Part shown: piece by piece, positions 1 to 7,548 of the stretch
Position numbering within the stretch: position 1 is the stretch's first letter
Layout: every line of letters begins with the position of its first letter
Assembly: GCA_026988195.1 (NCBI GenBank)
Contig: JALSLS010000344.1
Location: 1-11,387 of the forward strand
Direction: 5' to 3'
Source: Methylomonas sp.
GTDB lineage: Bacteria; Pseudomonadota; Gammaproteobacteria; Methylococcales; Methylomonadaceae
DNA: 11,387 nucleotides
Notes under the pieces: model-generated
Seen by the model: only the letters and a program-made list of their open reading frames with translations
The model's database searches: none
What the model was told of the DNA's origin: nothing
Program-made: the position numbers and the translations under genes

Positions 1-809
1 TCATTTTAAATAATTTAGAATTTGATCATGCTGATATTTTTGATGATTTATCGGCAATTAAACGACAGTTCCATCATTTAGTTAGAACTATTCCTGGGCA
101 AGGTTTAATAATTGCTCCTCAAGCAGACGCTAATGTGCAGGATATGTTAACCATGGGTTGCTGGACGCCTGTGCAAGAAACAGCTATAGGACAGCAAGCC
201 GATTGGCAAGCAGCATTAGTTCGGGAGGATGGTAGTCAATTCGAGGTTTTATTTGCTAATGAAAAACACGGGCAAGTAGAGTGGGGTTTGACTGGCTTGC
301 ATAACGTACATAATGGCTTAGCTGCAATTGCAGCAGCAAGGCATATAGGGGTGTTGCCTGTTGATGCAATTGCAGCATTAGCTCAGTTTAAAAATGTCAA
401 GCGACGTATGGAGGTCATTGCTAAAATTCGCGGTACGACGATTTATGATGATTTTGCCCATCATCCGACTGCGATTAAAATGACTTTAGATGGCTTACGT
501 CAGCATGTAGGTTCTGAGAAAATTATTGCCGTGCTTGAGCTTAGGTCAAATACTATGCGTATGGGGGTGCATCGGAAAGAACTGGCAGATTCTTTGTCTA
601 TGGCAGATCATGCGTTAATTTATCAGCCTGAAAATTTTGACTGGGATTTATCCGAACTACAAAATTTAGCTGATAATATCAAAATTTGTACTTCTATTGA
701 TGAAATTATTACTGAACTTCAGTTGGACGTCACAGCAAATAGTCATTTTTTATTGATGAGTAATGGTAGTTTTGGAGGTATTTATCAGCGTTTGCAGTGT
801 GAGTTGTAG
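1..809 (+). CDS. mpl: UDP-N-acetylmuramate:L-alanyl-gamma-D-glutamyl-meso-diaminopimelate ligase, 3' part
   Basis: The gene runs in from the left edge; its first complete codon is at base 3 and the frame stays open to the TAG at 807-809, giving about 268 visible residues. The family usually has about 450, so roughly the N-terminal 40%, with the ATP-binding P-loop, lies outside. Mpl is a cytoplasmic Mur ligase that rejoins recycled murein tripeptide to UDP-MurNAc. Visible signatures are NLEFDHADIFDDL at the left edge, the HNVHNGLAAIAAA segment of the central domain, and the C-terminal domain motifs YDDFAHHPTAI, RSNTMRMGVH and MSNGSFGGI. The usual EPRSNTM motif reads ELRSNTM here, a conservative oddity and not evidence of decay. 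An internal ATG at 135 could be mistaken for the start, but homology clearly continues upstream of it. Family identification is firm. Confidence 0.95.
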   Translation, partial: ILNNLEFDHADIFDDLSAIKRQFHHLVRTIPGQGLIIAPQADANVQDMLTMGCWTPVQETAIGQQADWQAALVREDGSQFEVLFANEKHGQVEWGLTGLHNVHNGLAAIAAARHIGVLPVDAIAALAQFKNVKRRMEVIAKIRGTTIYDDFAHHPTAIKMTLDGLRQHVGSEKIIAVLELRSNTMRMGVHRKELADSLSMADHALIYQPENFDWDLSELQNLADNIKICTSIDEIITELQLDVTANSHFLLMSNGSFGGIYQRLQCEL

Positions 810-810
810 C

Positions 811-855
811 CATTTTAAAGGGGTTCATAGCTAAGGGGGGCTTTAAAATGCCTTT
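811..855 (+). terminator. Inverted repeat with short T-run after mpl, possible terminator
   Basis: The arms CATTTTAAAG (811-820) and CTTTAAAATG (841-850) are perfect 10-bp inverted repeats, starting two bases after the mpl stop codon. The 20-base loop is G-rich and the right arm is followed by CCTTTTT. Position and T-run fit a factor-independent terminator. The stem is AT-rich and the loop long, so it may be weak, or may instead be a regulatory dyad. Confidence 0.45.
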
Positions 856-872
856 TTCGCCTATAGTGGTGC

Positions 873-894
873 TTTAAATAACATAGTTTAAATA
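873..894 (+). repeat. Short direct repeat TTTAAATA x2 upstream of the sigma-factor gene
   Basis: TTTAAATA occurs at 873-880 and again at 887-894, a 14-bp period, with ACATAG between. It lies about 135 bp upstream of the ECF sigma gene, in a gap that otherwise shows no gene. It could be a regulator binding site, but base composition makes chance possible. I found no convincing sigma-70 promoter pair in this gap: a TATAAG at 931-936 has only a poor TTGTAC partner, 15 bp upstream. Confidence 0.3.
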
Positions 895-1028
895 CTTTGA
901 GGGTGGATGTTGTACTTAAGTTGCTTGAAGTATAAGAGGTATGTTTTTCTGGCAAAATTCTTGCTTTATATTAAGAGTGCACAAACTAAATAACATGTCA
1001 TTTAGTGCCTTATGCCTCCCTTTAGAAT

Positions 1029-1547
1029 ATGTATATATTTTCTCCTGTCACTGCCTCTCAACTTATTCAGCAACATTATGATGAGTTAGTTAGCTTTCTT
1101 ATGCAACGTAACCACTGTCACGATGTTGCAGCAGATATTTTACAAGATGCCTATATCCGTTTAGTCAATGCCAGACCTGAGAGCGAAATTAAAAATCCAC
1201 GCGCATTTCTTTATAAAATTGTCAGTAATCTAGCGATTGATTATCATCGCAGTATCAACAGGCGGCAAACCAGGCATGCTGATGAAACTGAATTAGTCGA
1301 ATTGGCAGCTCAATCTCCGACCTTAGAACAGCACGTTTATACTCAGGAACAGCTGGTCTTTTTAAGGCAGGCAATCTCAGAACTTCCTCCTAAATGCAGG
1401 CAAGTATTTATAATGCACAAATTTAGATATTACCCTTATTCTAAAATTATGCAGGAAATGAATATTTCTGAAAGTACGGTTTTAAAGCATATGGTGAAGG
1501 CAATGCAATATTGTCGTCAACGTATGGCAGAGTTAGATCCTGAATAA
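1029..1547 (+). CDS. FecI-family ECF RNA polymerase sigma factor
   Basis: This 172-residue protein has the two-domain ECF sigma layout. Region 2 spans about residues 12-80 (LIQQHYDELVSFL, then DVAADILQDAYIRLVNAR and NPRAFLYKIVSNLAIDYHR). Region 4 spans about 98-167 (ISELPPKCRQVFIMHKF, then a helix-turn-helix with NISESTVLKHMVKAM). The DILQDAYIRL and NPRAFLYKI wording and the adjacent FecR and TonB receptor genes place it in the FecI iron-starvation group, which directs RNA polymerase to the receptor promoter when the anti-sigma partner is activated. An in-frame TAG at 1023-1025 just upstream rules out an earlier start; no good Shine-Dalgarno is seen. It is followed after 82 bp by the fecR-like gene and is probably co-transcribed with it. 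The target promoter was not identified. Confidence 0.93.
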   Translation: MYIFSPVTASQLIQQHYDELVSFLMQRNHCHDVAADILQDAYIRLVNARPESEIKNPRAFLYKIVSNLAIDYHRSINRRQTRHADETELVELAAQSPTLEQHVYTQEQLVFLRQAISELPPKCRQVFIMHKFRYYPYSKIMQEMNISESTVLKHMVKAMQYCRQRMAELDPE

Positions 1548-1629
1548 ACTTCAAGAAGCTAACTAGACACTAAATACATGCTAAAACGTCTTAATAAATA
1601 ATAGAAACCGATGCCATGATCTTATTGAT

Positions 1630-2643
1630 ATGAAGTACTCCGCACATGACAATGATGCGATTAGCCAGGCAAGTACTTGGCAGGCAAAGTTAAGTTCGGA
1701 TTTTTTTAATGCTGAGCAACAAAGCGAATTTGATCACTGGCTTACGCAAAGTGAAGAAAATCTCAATGCTTGGCAAGAGGTGAATAGATTCTGGTTGCAG
1801 CTGGATGGTCTTAGTGAAGAAAATAAAAATTTTCTGGATGATACTCTTGAGGAAACTGCGACAGTTCATGTAGAAATTGATATTGAACCAGTTGCCTCAC
1901 AGATTAAAGCAACGTTTTTAACTGGGTGGAACTTTTCTAGGTTATTAACAGGCTTGGCAGCCTCAGTGTTACTGATGTTTTCAGTGTTTTATACTCAAAT
2001 GCCGCAGTATTTTGCCGATTATTATACCGCTCCCGGTGAATTGCGTACCTTCGTCTTACGTGATGGCTCCCAAATTACTATGAATAGTGATACGGCTATC
2101 TCAGTCGACTATACAAAGGGGCAACGTAATATTGTTTTACATCAAGGTGAAGCATATTTTGTTGCTGCTGATGATAGTGCGCGCCCTTTTGTGGTTCAGA
2201 CCAGTGCAGGAAGGGTGCGTGCATTAGGTACTGAATTTGATATAAAAGCAAGAGATGAGGAAATACGGGTTACTGTGTTTGAACATTCGGTCAGAGTATT
2301 ACTTAATAGTGGTGTCGTAATGAATAGCCTGCCACAGGGACAGCAGCTTGTTTTTAACGAGACCTCCTTTTCCAGTCAGAATGCTGCAAATTTATTACGT
2401 ACCGAGTCTTGGCGTAAGCAGCGTATTATTTTTCAGGATAAGCCGCTGTCTGAAGTAGTGGCAGAGCTAAGTTATTACCGTGCTGGTGGTATTTTTATCT
2501 TGGATAGTAAAACGAAGGTACTTTCTATAACCGGCGTTTTTGACACGCATGATACTAATATAGCATTGGCAACCATTGAGCAAAGTTTGCCTGTTACTAT
2601 TCATAAAGTCACTGAGAAACTGGTTTTTATATCAGCAAAATAA
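1630..2643 (+). CDS. FecR-family transmembrane anti-sigma regulator
   Basis: This 337-residue protein has the full FecR order. A cytoplasmic N-terminal domain (DUF4880 type, about residues 13-60: ASTWQAKLSS, FDHWLTQSEENLNAWQEV) binds the sigma factor. One membrane helix lies near residues 102-122 (LLTGLAASVLLMFSVFY). The periplasmic FecR domain (about 132-226) includes YTAPGELRTFVLRDGS, LHQGEAYFVA and VRALGTEFDI. The C-terminal STN-like/DUF4974 segment (about 261-337) contains IIFQDKPLSEVVAELSYY. In the known Fec system such proteins sit in the inner membrane and relay ligand occupancy of the receptor's STN domain to the sigma factor. No alternative ATG, GTG or TTG start exists in frame before the upstream stop at 1582, and no clear ribosome site is visible. 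The receptor gene follows almost immediately, consistent with one operon. Confidence 0.93.
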   Translation: MKYSAHDNDAISQASTWQAKLSSDFFNAEQQSEFDHWLTQSEENLNAWQEVNRFWLQLDGLSEENKNFLDDTLEETATVHVEIDIEPVASQIKATFLTGWNFSRLLTGLAASVLLMFSVFYTQMPQYFADYYTAPGELRTFVLRDGSQITMNSDTAISVDYTKGQRNIVLHQGEAYFVAADDSARPFVVQTSAGRVRALGTEFDIKARDEEIRVTVFEHSVRVLLNSGVVMNSLPQGQQLVFNETSFSSQNAANLLRTESWRKQRIIFQDKPLSEVVAELSYYRAGGIFILDSKTKVLSITGVFDTHDTNIALATIEQSLPVTIHKVTEKLVFISAK

Positions 2644-2696
2644 AAAATTTTATAATGCGAGTAGATACTTTTACGACGTACTGTCGTCTTATCTAT

Positions 2697-5183
2697 ATGA
2701 ACATTATTGCAATTAAAAAAAAGCTGCCCTTACCTAAACAAACTTCAGTTTTATTATGGCTGGCTATACAGTGCCAGCCGCTGTATATTTGTGCCGCTGA
2801 GCAGTCTATTGCGTTTAATATTCCTGCTCAGGATTTATCGTCAGCCTTATTACAATTTTCAGAACAGAGTGATATAAAAGTTTTTTTTAGGGCAGAGATA
2901 ACAGGCACGGTAAAGAGCAATGCCTTAATGGGAGCTTATACCCCACAACAAGCTTTAGAGTCTTTACTGAAAAATACGGGAATTCAGTACCGTTTTACTG
3001 CATCAATGTCAGTGATATTATCGGTAGTTCGAATTCCGCTAAATAGCCTAGATGTGTTGGCTTTAGAACCAGCAATGGTTGTTTATGGTCAAGTCACAGA
3101 TGACAACAGGCCTGTTAGTCAGAAGGCTTACCGCTGGGGACTAAAAAAACGGCATACTTACACCATATTTAACAGTAGTACGGCAACACGTATTGATACA
3201 CCGCTTATGCAGCTCTCTCAATCCATTCAGGTGATACCGCGTGGATTAATTGATGATCAGCAGGCCGTTACTGTTAGTGAAAGTTTACGTAATGTGAGTA
3301 GTGTCGTACCGCGAGCACCAGGTATTACTCCTAATTTTGAACCTACACTGATTCGTGGCTTCAATACTATGCAGATACTGGATGGTTTTTACCAGAACTT
3401 AAATACCGGTGATCAGGAAAGTCTGGTTAATATTCAGCAAATTGAAGTAATCAAGGGAGCCAATGCAGTCTTATATAGTGGTGGCGGTGGTTCACCAGCT
3501 GGTGGGGTGGTTAATTTGCTTTCTAAATTGCCCGAGCATGAAGCTTTTTATGAAATGGGTGTTAAAGCGAGTAATTATAACTTTGTACAGCCTTATGTGG
3601 ATATTAACCAGCCAATTAATGATAAAGTTTTATTGCGCTTTACCGGGGAATACAGTTATGGCGAAAGCCATATTGAGGCTTTAAAAGCTAGGCATTATAA
3701 CTTAAACCCATCAATAACATTCACAAATAATGATAGTACTTCTTTAACCCTGCAGGGAAAATACTCAAAATGGCAGCAACAGGATTACCAAGGCTTGCCT
3801 GCGATAGGAACAGTTGCTGGAGACTTTAGTGTCAATTCTAGGTTGTATATAGGGCCCACTGATATAGGTGACAGTGAGTCAGAACTGGGAAGTATTTGGG
3901 GAACATTTAAACACCATTTCAATGATACCTGGGATATAACGGTCAAGGCACGGTACGCTTATTCTATGCATGATACCTTTAGTCAAGGGTTAGTCGGTGA
4001 AGGTTTTGGGTATGGCGCGGATATACCCCTTAGTGCAACTGATCTTGCGACACTTGGCTATCCTGCCCTGCCACATACTTGGGGCTTAAGCAATACTGAA
4101 TTGTTTCAAAAATCTGATGAGATGACTTTTCAGTTGTATACCACGGCTCAGTTCAGTTATGCAGCAACTGACCATGCGCTGATTTTAGGTGTTGATTTCA
4201 GTGAACACGATGAGGCTGGCTATGTAGAGTTTGACCCGTTACTGACTGGAGTGGTTGATTTAGCAGATCCTGCTTTTTTTCCATATCTATATCCAGGCAT
4301 TCGTCAAAATAATCAGTTTACCAAAAATATGACTTATGGTGGCTATATACAGCTACAAAGTACTTTATATCAGAATTTACATTTGTTAGCGGGTTTTCGT
4401 GTCGGTACAGTGAGTAGTGATTATAAAAATATTACGCCAGGCTTTGAATACAGCTCTAAGCCCACATCTACCCGAGTACTCCCAAACATTGGTGCAGTGC
4501 TTGATTTAAGTCGTAAGTTTGCTTTTTTTGTCAATTATAGTGAGGGTATGCGTGCACAAAGCGGAGTGAATTTTGTTACTACGCCTGAACCCGAGTTATC
4601 AAATCAGATCGAGTTTGGTGTGAAGTTTGATATAGATAAACGATTAACTGGGCAACTAACACTGTATCAAATTAATAAAAAAAATGTTGCAGTGACTGAT
4701 TTAAGTGATTCCTTGTTACGCACAATGACTAAAGGGAAGCAACGTTCGCAAGGTTTCGAAACAAATATAAACTGGCAGGGAATGGAAGGCCTAAATATTC
4801 TTGTAACTTATGCGTATACCCGTGCTCGTTTTACAGATGATTTAACGGTAGCAAAAGGAAACCATATGCCAGGGGTGCCTGAACATGCGGGGCGCTTCTG
4901 GGTTCACTATGCTTTTCAGAGCGCATTGCTACAGGGATTCAGTGTCGGTGCTGGGGTCTATACGCAGTCTAACAGTTATTTAGAAAACGCAAACCTATTT
5001 AAAACTGATGCCTTTTATACAATAGATGCAACGCTTGCCTACACTCAAGAGAGATATAAGCTGGGTATTGCTATTAAAAATCTAACGGATAAAAATTTTT
5101 ATCAAAGGTTAAATTATTTTGGGACGCGAGTTATGCCTGCTCGGGGGGTAGAAGTATTTTGTTCTGGAGCAGTTTCATTTTAA
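2697..5183 (+). CDS. TonB-dependent siderophore-type receptor with STN signalling domain (FecA/FpvA type)
   Basis: Counted from an earlier in-frame ATG at 2655 (842 residues), the signal sequence runs to about 48. The STN signalling domain covers about 52-122 (IAFNIPAQDLSSALLQFSEQ, TPQQALESLLKNTGI). The plug covers about 180-292 (DTPLMQLSQSIQVIP, LRNVSSVVPR, LIRGFNTM, IEVIKGANAVLYSGG, GGVVNLLSK). A 22-strand-type barrel follows, ending in a typical outer-membrane C-terminal Phe. I prefer the ATG at 2697 (828 residues): KKK then the hydrophobic SVLLWLAIQC makes a normal signal peptide, whereas the earlier start adds 14 unneeded residues. Neither start has a clear ribosome site. The protein should import a metal chelate using TonB energy and signal to the adjacent FecR. 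The ligand cannot be read from sequence; Fe-siderophore is the default, with copper or other chelates possible. Confidence 0.93.
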   Translation: MNIIAIKKKLPLPKQTSVLLWLAIQCQPLYICAAEQSIAFNIPAQDLSSALLQFSEQSDIKVFFRAEITGTVKSNALMGAYTPQQALESLLKNTGIQYRFTASMSVILSVVRIPLNSLDVLALEPAMVVYGQVTDDNRPVSQKAYRWGLKKRHTYTIFNSSTATRIDTPLMQLSQSIQVIPRGLIDDQQAVTVSESLRNVSSVVPRAPGITPNFEPTLIRGFNTMQILDGFYQNLNTGDQESLVNIQQIEVIKGANAVLYSGGGGSPAGGVVNLLSKLPEHEAFYEMGVKASNYNFVQPYVDINQPINDKVLLRFTGEYSYGESHIEALKARHYNLNPSITFTNNDSTSLTLQGKYSKWQQQDYQGLPAIGTVAGDFSVNSRLYIGPTDIGDSESELGSIWGTFKHHFNDTWDITVKARYAYSMHDTFSQGLVGEGFGYGADIPLSATDLATLGYPALPHTWGLSNTELFQKSDEMTFQLYTTAQFSYAATDHALILGVDFSEHDEAGYVEFDPLLTGVVDLADPAFFPYLYPGIRQNNQFTKNMTYGGYIQLQSTLYQNLHLLAGFRVGTVSSDYKNITPGFEYSSKPTSTRVLPNIGAVLDLSRKFAFFVNYSEGMRAQSGVNFVTTPEPELSNQIEFGVKFDIDKRLTGQLTLYQINKKNVAVTDLSDSLLRTMTKGKQRSQGFETNINWQGMEGLNILVTYAYTRARFTDDLTVAKGNHMPGVPEHAGRFWVHYAFQSALLQGFSVGAGVYTQSNSYLENANLFKTDAFYTIDATLAYTQERYKLGIAIKNLTDKNFYQRLNYFGTRVMPARGVEVFCSGAVSF

Positions 5184-5205
5184 GGGTGAACGCAATAGTT
5201 ATTCG

Positions 5206-5234
5206 CATACTCTTGCCACAATATGCAGAGTATG
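5206..5234 (+). repeat. Hairpin between receptor and DJ-1/PfpI genes
   Basis: CATACTCT (5206-5213) and AGAGTATG (5227-5234) are perfect 8-bp arms. GC at 5215-5216 pairs with GC at 5225-5226 around one bulged T, leaving the loop CACAATAT. No T-run follows, so it is not a classical terminator. In the 107-bp gap after the receptor stop it could act as a 3' stabiliser, a processing site or an operator. Confidence 0.5.
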
Positions 5235-5290
5235 GGAACTAGAGGGAATAGACTTTTATTACAACGCACTTAATTTTAAAGGAAATATAT

Positions 5291-6130
5291 ATGAATCGTC
5301 GTCAATTTACCCAGCTTGCCATTGCCACGGCGAGCCTTGCCCCGTTTGTTAGCGTTGCACAGGCCGTTGCCAGTTATGAACAACGTAAAGCACAGGCACA
5401 GGCTGTTTCAATAAAAGCACATAAGGTTTTTATGGCGACTGATGGTATTAAAATGATGGGTGATGAGAAAATAGCCATGTTGCTCTATCCGGGATTTTAT
5501 GCCGCTGACTTGGTAAATCCGCAGTTTATCTTTAGTACGATGATGGGCGCGACTATTTATCTGGTTTCGCCAACTGAAGACTTAACTCCTGTGGAAGCCA
5601 GCGGTATTTCTATCGTTCCTACACATACACAAAGCCAATGCCCCGATGATTTAGATATTTTATTTATCCCCGGCGGTGCTGCAGGAACATTAAAGGCTAT
5701 GCAAAACAAGGCATTTATTGATTTTATTAAAAACAAAGCAGTAAAAGCAAAATATATTACTAGTGTTTGTACCGGAAGTTTATTACTTGCCAAAGCTGGA
5801 TTGTTAAAAGGAAAAAATGCCACGTCCCACTGGTCTACATTAGATATTTTGGCAAAATTTGGTAGCAATGCGGTTAAAAAACGTGTGGTCTGGGATGGCA
5901 ATATTGTGACTGGTGGAGGGGTAACTGCAGGTATTGATTTCGGTCTGGAAATTTTAGCTACTTTGCGTGGTAAGCAATATGCTGAAGCGATTCAGCTACA
6001 GGCAGAATATGACCCAGTACCGCCGTTTAATTCAGGATCACCTGATAAGGCAAGTCCCTTCATTAGGGAGGTAGTTAGGGATATGTTTGCACCACTAATT
6101 GTAGATATGGAGCATGAGTTAGAAGGTTAG
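5291..6130 (+). CDS. Exported DJ-1/PfpI family protein, isonitrile hydratase-like
   Basis: This 279-residue protein starts with a twin-arginine type signal (NRRQFTQLA, then a mild hydrophobic stretch, probable cleavage after AQA at residue 25). The DJ-1/PfpI domain spans about residues 58-250. It keeps the nucleophile elbow SVCTGSLLLAKAGLLKG with Cys160-Thr161, an Asp at position 73 in AADLVNP, ATSHW, the TGGGVTAGIDF stretch, and the IQLQAEYDPVPPFNSGSPD tail. This pattern matches, from memory, Pseudomonas putida isonitrile hydratase InhA, which hydrates isonitriles to N-substituted formamides using an equivalent Cys, Thr and Asp. Such proteins are normally cytoplasmic and about 230 residues, so the leader and about 30-residue linker are unusual. 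AAAGGA at 5278-5283 is a good ribosome site and fixes the start. It follows the receptor by 107 bp. The fold is firm; the substrate is inferred, and another DJ-1 activity remains possible. Confidence 0.85.
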   Translation: MNRRQFTQLAIATASLAPFVSVAQAVASYEQRKAQAQAVSIKAHKVFMATDGIKMMGDEKIAMLLYPGFYAADLVNPQFIFSTMMGATIYLVSPTEDLTPVEASGISIVPTHTQSQCPDDLDILFIPGGAAGTLKAMQNKAFIDFIKNKAVKAKYITSVCTGSLLLAKAGLLKGKNATSHWSTLDILAKFGSNAVKKRVVWDGNIVTGGGVTAGIDFGLEILATLRGKQYAEAIQLQAEYDPVPPFNSGSPDKASPFIREVVRDMFAPLIVDMEHELEG

Positions 6131-6265
6131 ACAGGGAGGCTTGATGCTTGAATGTGATATGCCCGTTTTTGTAATTCGAGTCATTCTAAATGACGCAGCA
6201 AGGTTTTAAATATAAGGGTGATTAATATGTAATGGAACTAACGTTAATATAAAACCATAAAAATT

Positions 6266-6294
6266 TTGGCACTCTTTATTTGCTAGTTGGCACT
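6266..6294 (+). repeat. Direct repeat TTGGCACT, 21-bp period
   Basis: TTGGCACT occurs at 6266-6273 and again at 6287-6294. The 21-bp period is two helical turns and puts both copies on one DNA face, as for paired regulator sites. The TGGCAC core resembles a sigma-54 -24 element, but the downstream GC is 2 bp too far for the first copy and absent for the second. Confidence 0.4.
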
Positions 6295-6382
6295 TGTGAT
6301 ATATACAGCCCGTATTGCGCAAACCGCGGCTGGGGTACGTTTGTATTTTCGTGTCAGATGGATTATTCAAAGTGCAATTGAC

Positions 6383-6400
6383 TTTCATGACTATATGAAA
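6383..6400. promoter_or_regulatory. Dyad TTTCAT-N6-ATGAAA, possible operator
   Basis: Perfect 6-bp inverted arms (6383-6388, 6395-6400) are separated by GACTAT. The spacing suits a dimeric regulator. It lies about 94 bp upstream of the first secreted-protein gene, next to a -35-like TTGACT. The assignment rests only on symmetry and position. Confidence 0.3.
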
Positions 6401-6493
6401 GGTGTCAATACATCGTTTACTAACCTTTACCAAATGGGGAGTGAATAATACGTCTAAGTCCTATTAATAAGAGATATATTAAGGAATAAATAA

Positions 6494-7498
6494 ATGAACA
6501 TAAAATCAAATTTAAAACGGGTGGTTCTGCTATCGGGGCTGGTACTTACTTCCAATGCTACGGCTGGAGCCGTAACGACGGGGGAATTTGTGCTGGATTT
6601 TGATGAAGCCAGTTTGGGTAACTTAGGGGCTCAGGTCGTCAATGTAAATTGGTTCGATAGCGTTGCAAGTGCGGATAAAACTCCGCAGGAAATGCGTGAG
6701 ACACCCGCTGCGGACTCTGTTCCTGACAGTTTTGCTTTTAAAGTCTTCGGGGCTTCAATACCGACCCCTCCCGTTGGCTTACAGGAGCGTGCACCGCAAG
6801 TATCAACATTTAAGTATGAAGGTGACCCTACAATGGGGGCAGGCATCATTGGTTTATCAGGATTCCATGTAATTTCAACGTTGGCAGGTGGTATGTCTAT
6901 AGGAGATTATGGTTTGAGCTATGATGCCAGCCGAATTGGCAATGCCGCTAATAGTTCGGGCTGGTTGATTACCAATTATCATGCTTTTTCACTTAAATCA
7001 TTTGATTTAACTAATGTCGAGATGACTATCATTGATAATGAAAATTTTAGTATGACCGGTGATGTGGTTATTGCAGATGGCTTGGCGTTAATGCTCAGTG
7101 CAGAGGAGGGTACTGATGTCGGTGATTTTAGCTTTACTACAGTAGTGGGTGCTGATCCGGTACTCGATGGATCAATTGCAAATTATTCTTATACAACAAA
7201 TATTTTGACTTTGCCTGTCCTTATGTCAAATGGGAGGACTTATGCCGCAAGTTTTGAGGCCAATGTATTAGAAGGTAATAAAGTTGCGTTGGATTTGAAA
7301 AATATTTCATCAAGTTCTGTTATGGCAGTCAAACATGCCATGTTTGATAAGGAAACAGGTATCATTACCATGCCGCTCATTATGATGCTGGATAATACTG
7401 GTACACGAGGAAATAAAGTAACAGCAACAATGAAACTTGAGGACGGCTATTTTCCTGCGCGATTTATTTTAAAAACGATAGATGTGATTACGGAATAA
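6494..7498 (+). CDS. Secreted beta-rich protein of unknown function (first of two paralogues)
   Basis: I do not recognise a named family. The 334-residue protein has a classical signal peptide (MNIKSNLKRV, then VLLSGLVLTS, cleavage near ATA at residue 24), no further membrane helix and no cysteine. The central part (about 115-191) has alternating polar/hydrophobic strands with GDYGLSYDASR, SSGWLITN and FSMTGDV. The same pattern recurs in the next gene. Two C-terminal segments (about 230-272 and 281-331) look like internal repeats: NILTLPVLMSN followed by EGNKVALDLKN, against GIITMPLIMML followed by GNKVTATMKLEDG. The core resembles beta-sandwich domains of PEP-CTERM-type exported proteins, but no PEP-CTERM tail is present. 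AAGGA at 6481-6485 gives a good ribosome site. Its place between two TonB receptors suggests a periplasmic or surface role in ligand capture; that is inference. Confidence 0.85.
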   Translation: MNIKSNLKRVVLLSGLVLTSNATAGAVTTGEFVLDFDEASLGNLGAQVVNVNWFDSVASADKTPQEMRETPAADSVPDSFAFKVFGASIPTPPVGLQERAPQVSTFKYEGDPTMGAGIIGLSGFHVISTLAGGMSIGDYGLSYDASRIGNAANSSGWLITNYHAFSLKSFDLTNVEMTIIDNENFSMTGDVVIADGLALMLSAEEGTDVGDFSFTTVVGADPVLDGSIANYSYTTNILTLPVLMSNGRTYAASFEANVLEGNKVALDLKNISSSSVMAVKHAMFDKETGIITMPLIMMLDNTGTRGNKVTATMKLEDGYFPARFILKTIDVITE

Positions 7499-7548
7499 AT
7501 CTTTGTACTTGCCTTCTAATATTCAAGCGGCTCAACGTATAAAAAATC

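Larger units (their letters stand above)
6131..6493. other. 363-bp gene-free gap with several short dyads and a direct repeat
   Basis: No credible gene is seen. A 75-codon minus-strand frame (6206-6433) has no family resemblance, signal or ribosome site. The gap contains a tight hairpin GTCATT-CTA-AATGAC (6180-6194), a direct repeat of TTGGCACT (6266-6273 and 6287-6294) and the dyad TTTCAT-N6-ATGAAA (6383-6400). The last overlaps a TTGACT (6378-6383) that lacks a good -10 partner at normal spacing. The gap is long enough to carry an independent promoter and operator for the secreted-protein genes downstream. Confidence 0.5.

Noticed and set aside
907..993. 28-codon frame (MLYLSCLKYKRY...) upstream of the sigma gene, preceded by GAGGG
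   Set aside because: The purine run is only 3 bases from the ATG, the peptide resembles no leader or metallophore precursor I know, and frames this short are common by chance.
3463..3684. 73-codon frame inside the first receptor gene
   Set aside because: It overlaps conserved plug and barrel coding sequence in another frame; no independent support.
5557..5901. 114-codon minus-strand frame inside the DJ-1/PfpI gene
   Set aside because: It is the antisense shadow of a strongly conserved coding region and shows no protein-like features of its own.
6268..6284. Sigma-54 promoter suggested by TGGCAC followed by TTTGCT
   Set aside because: The GG-to-GC distance is 14 bp, where sigma-54 promoters need 12; the second TGGCAC copy has no GC at the right place.
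6206..6433. 75-codon minus-strand frame in the intergenic gap
   Set aside because: No ribosome site, no recognisable domain, an opposite strand to every other gene, and a mixed composition typical of non-coding DNA.
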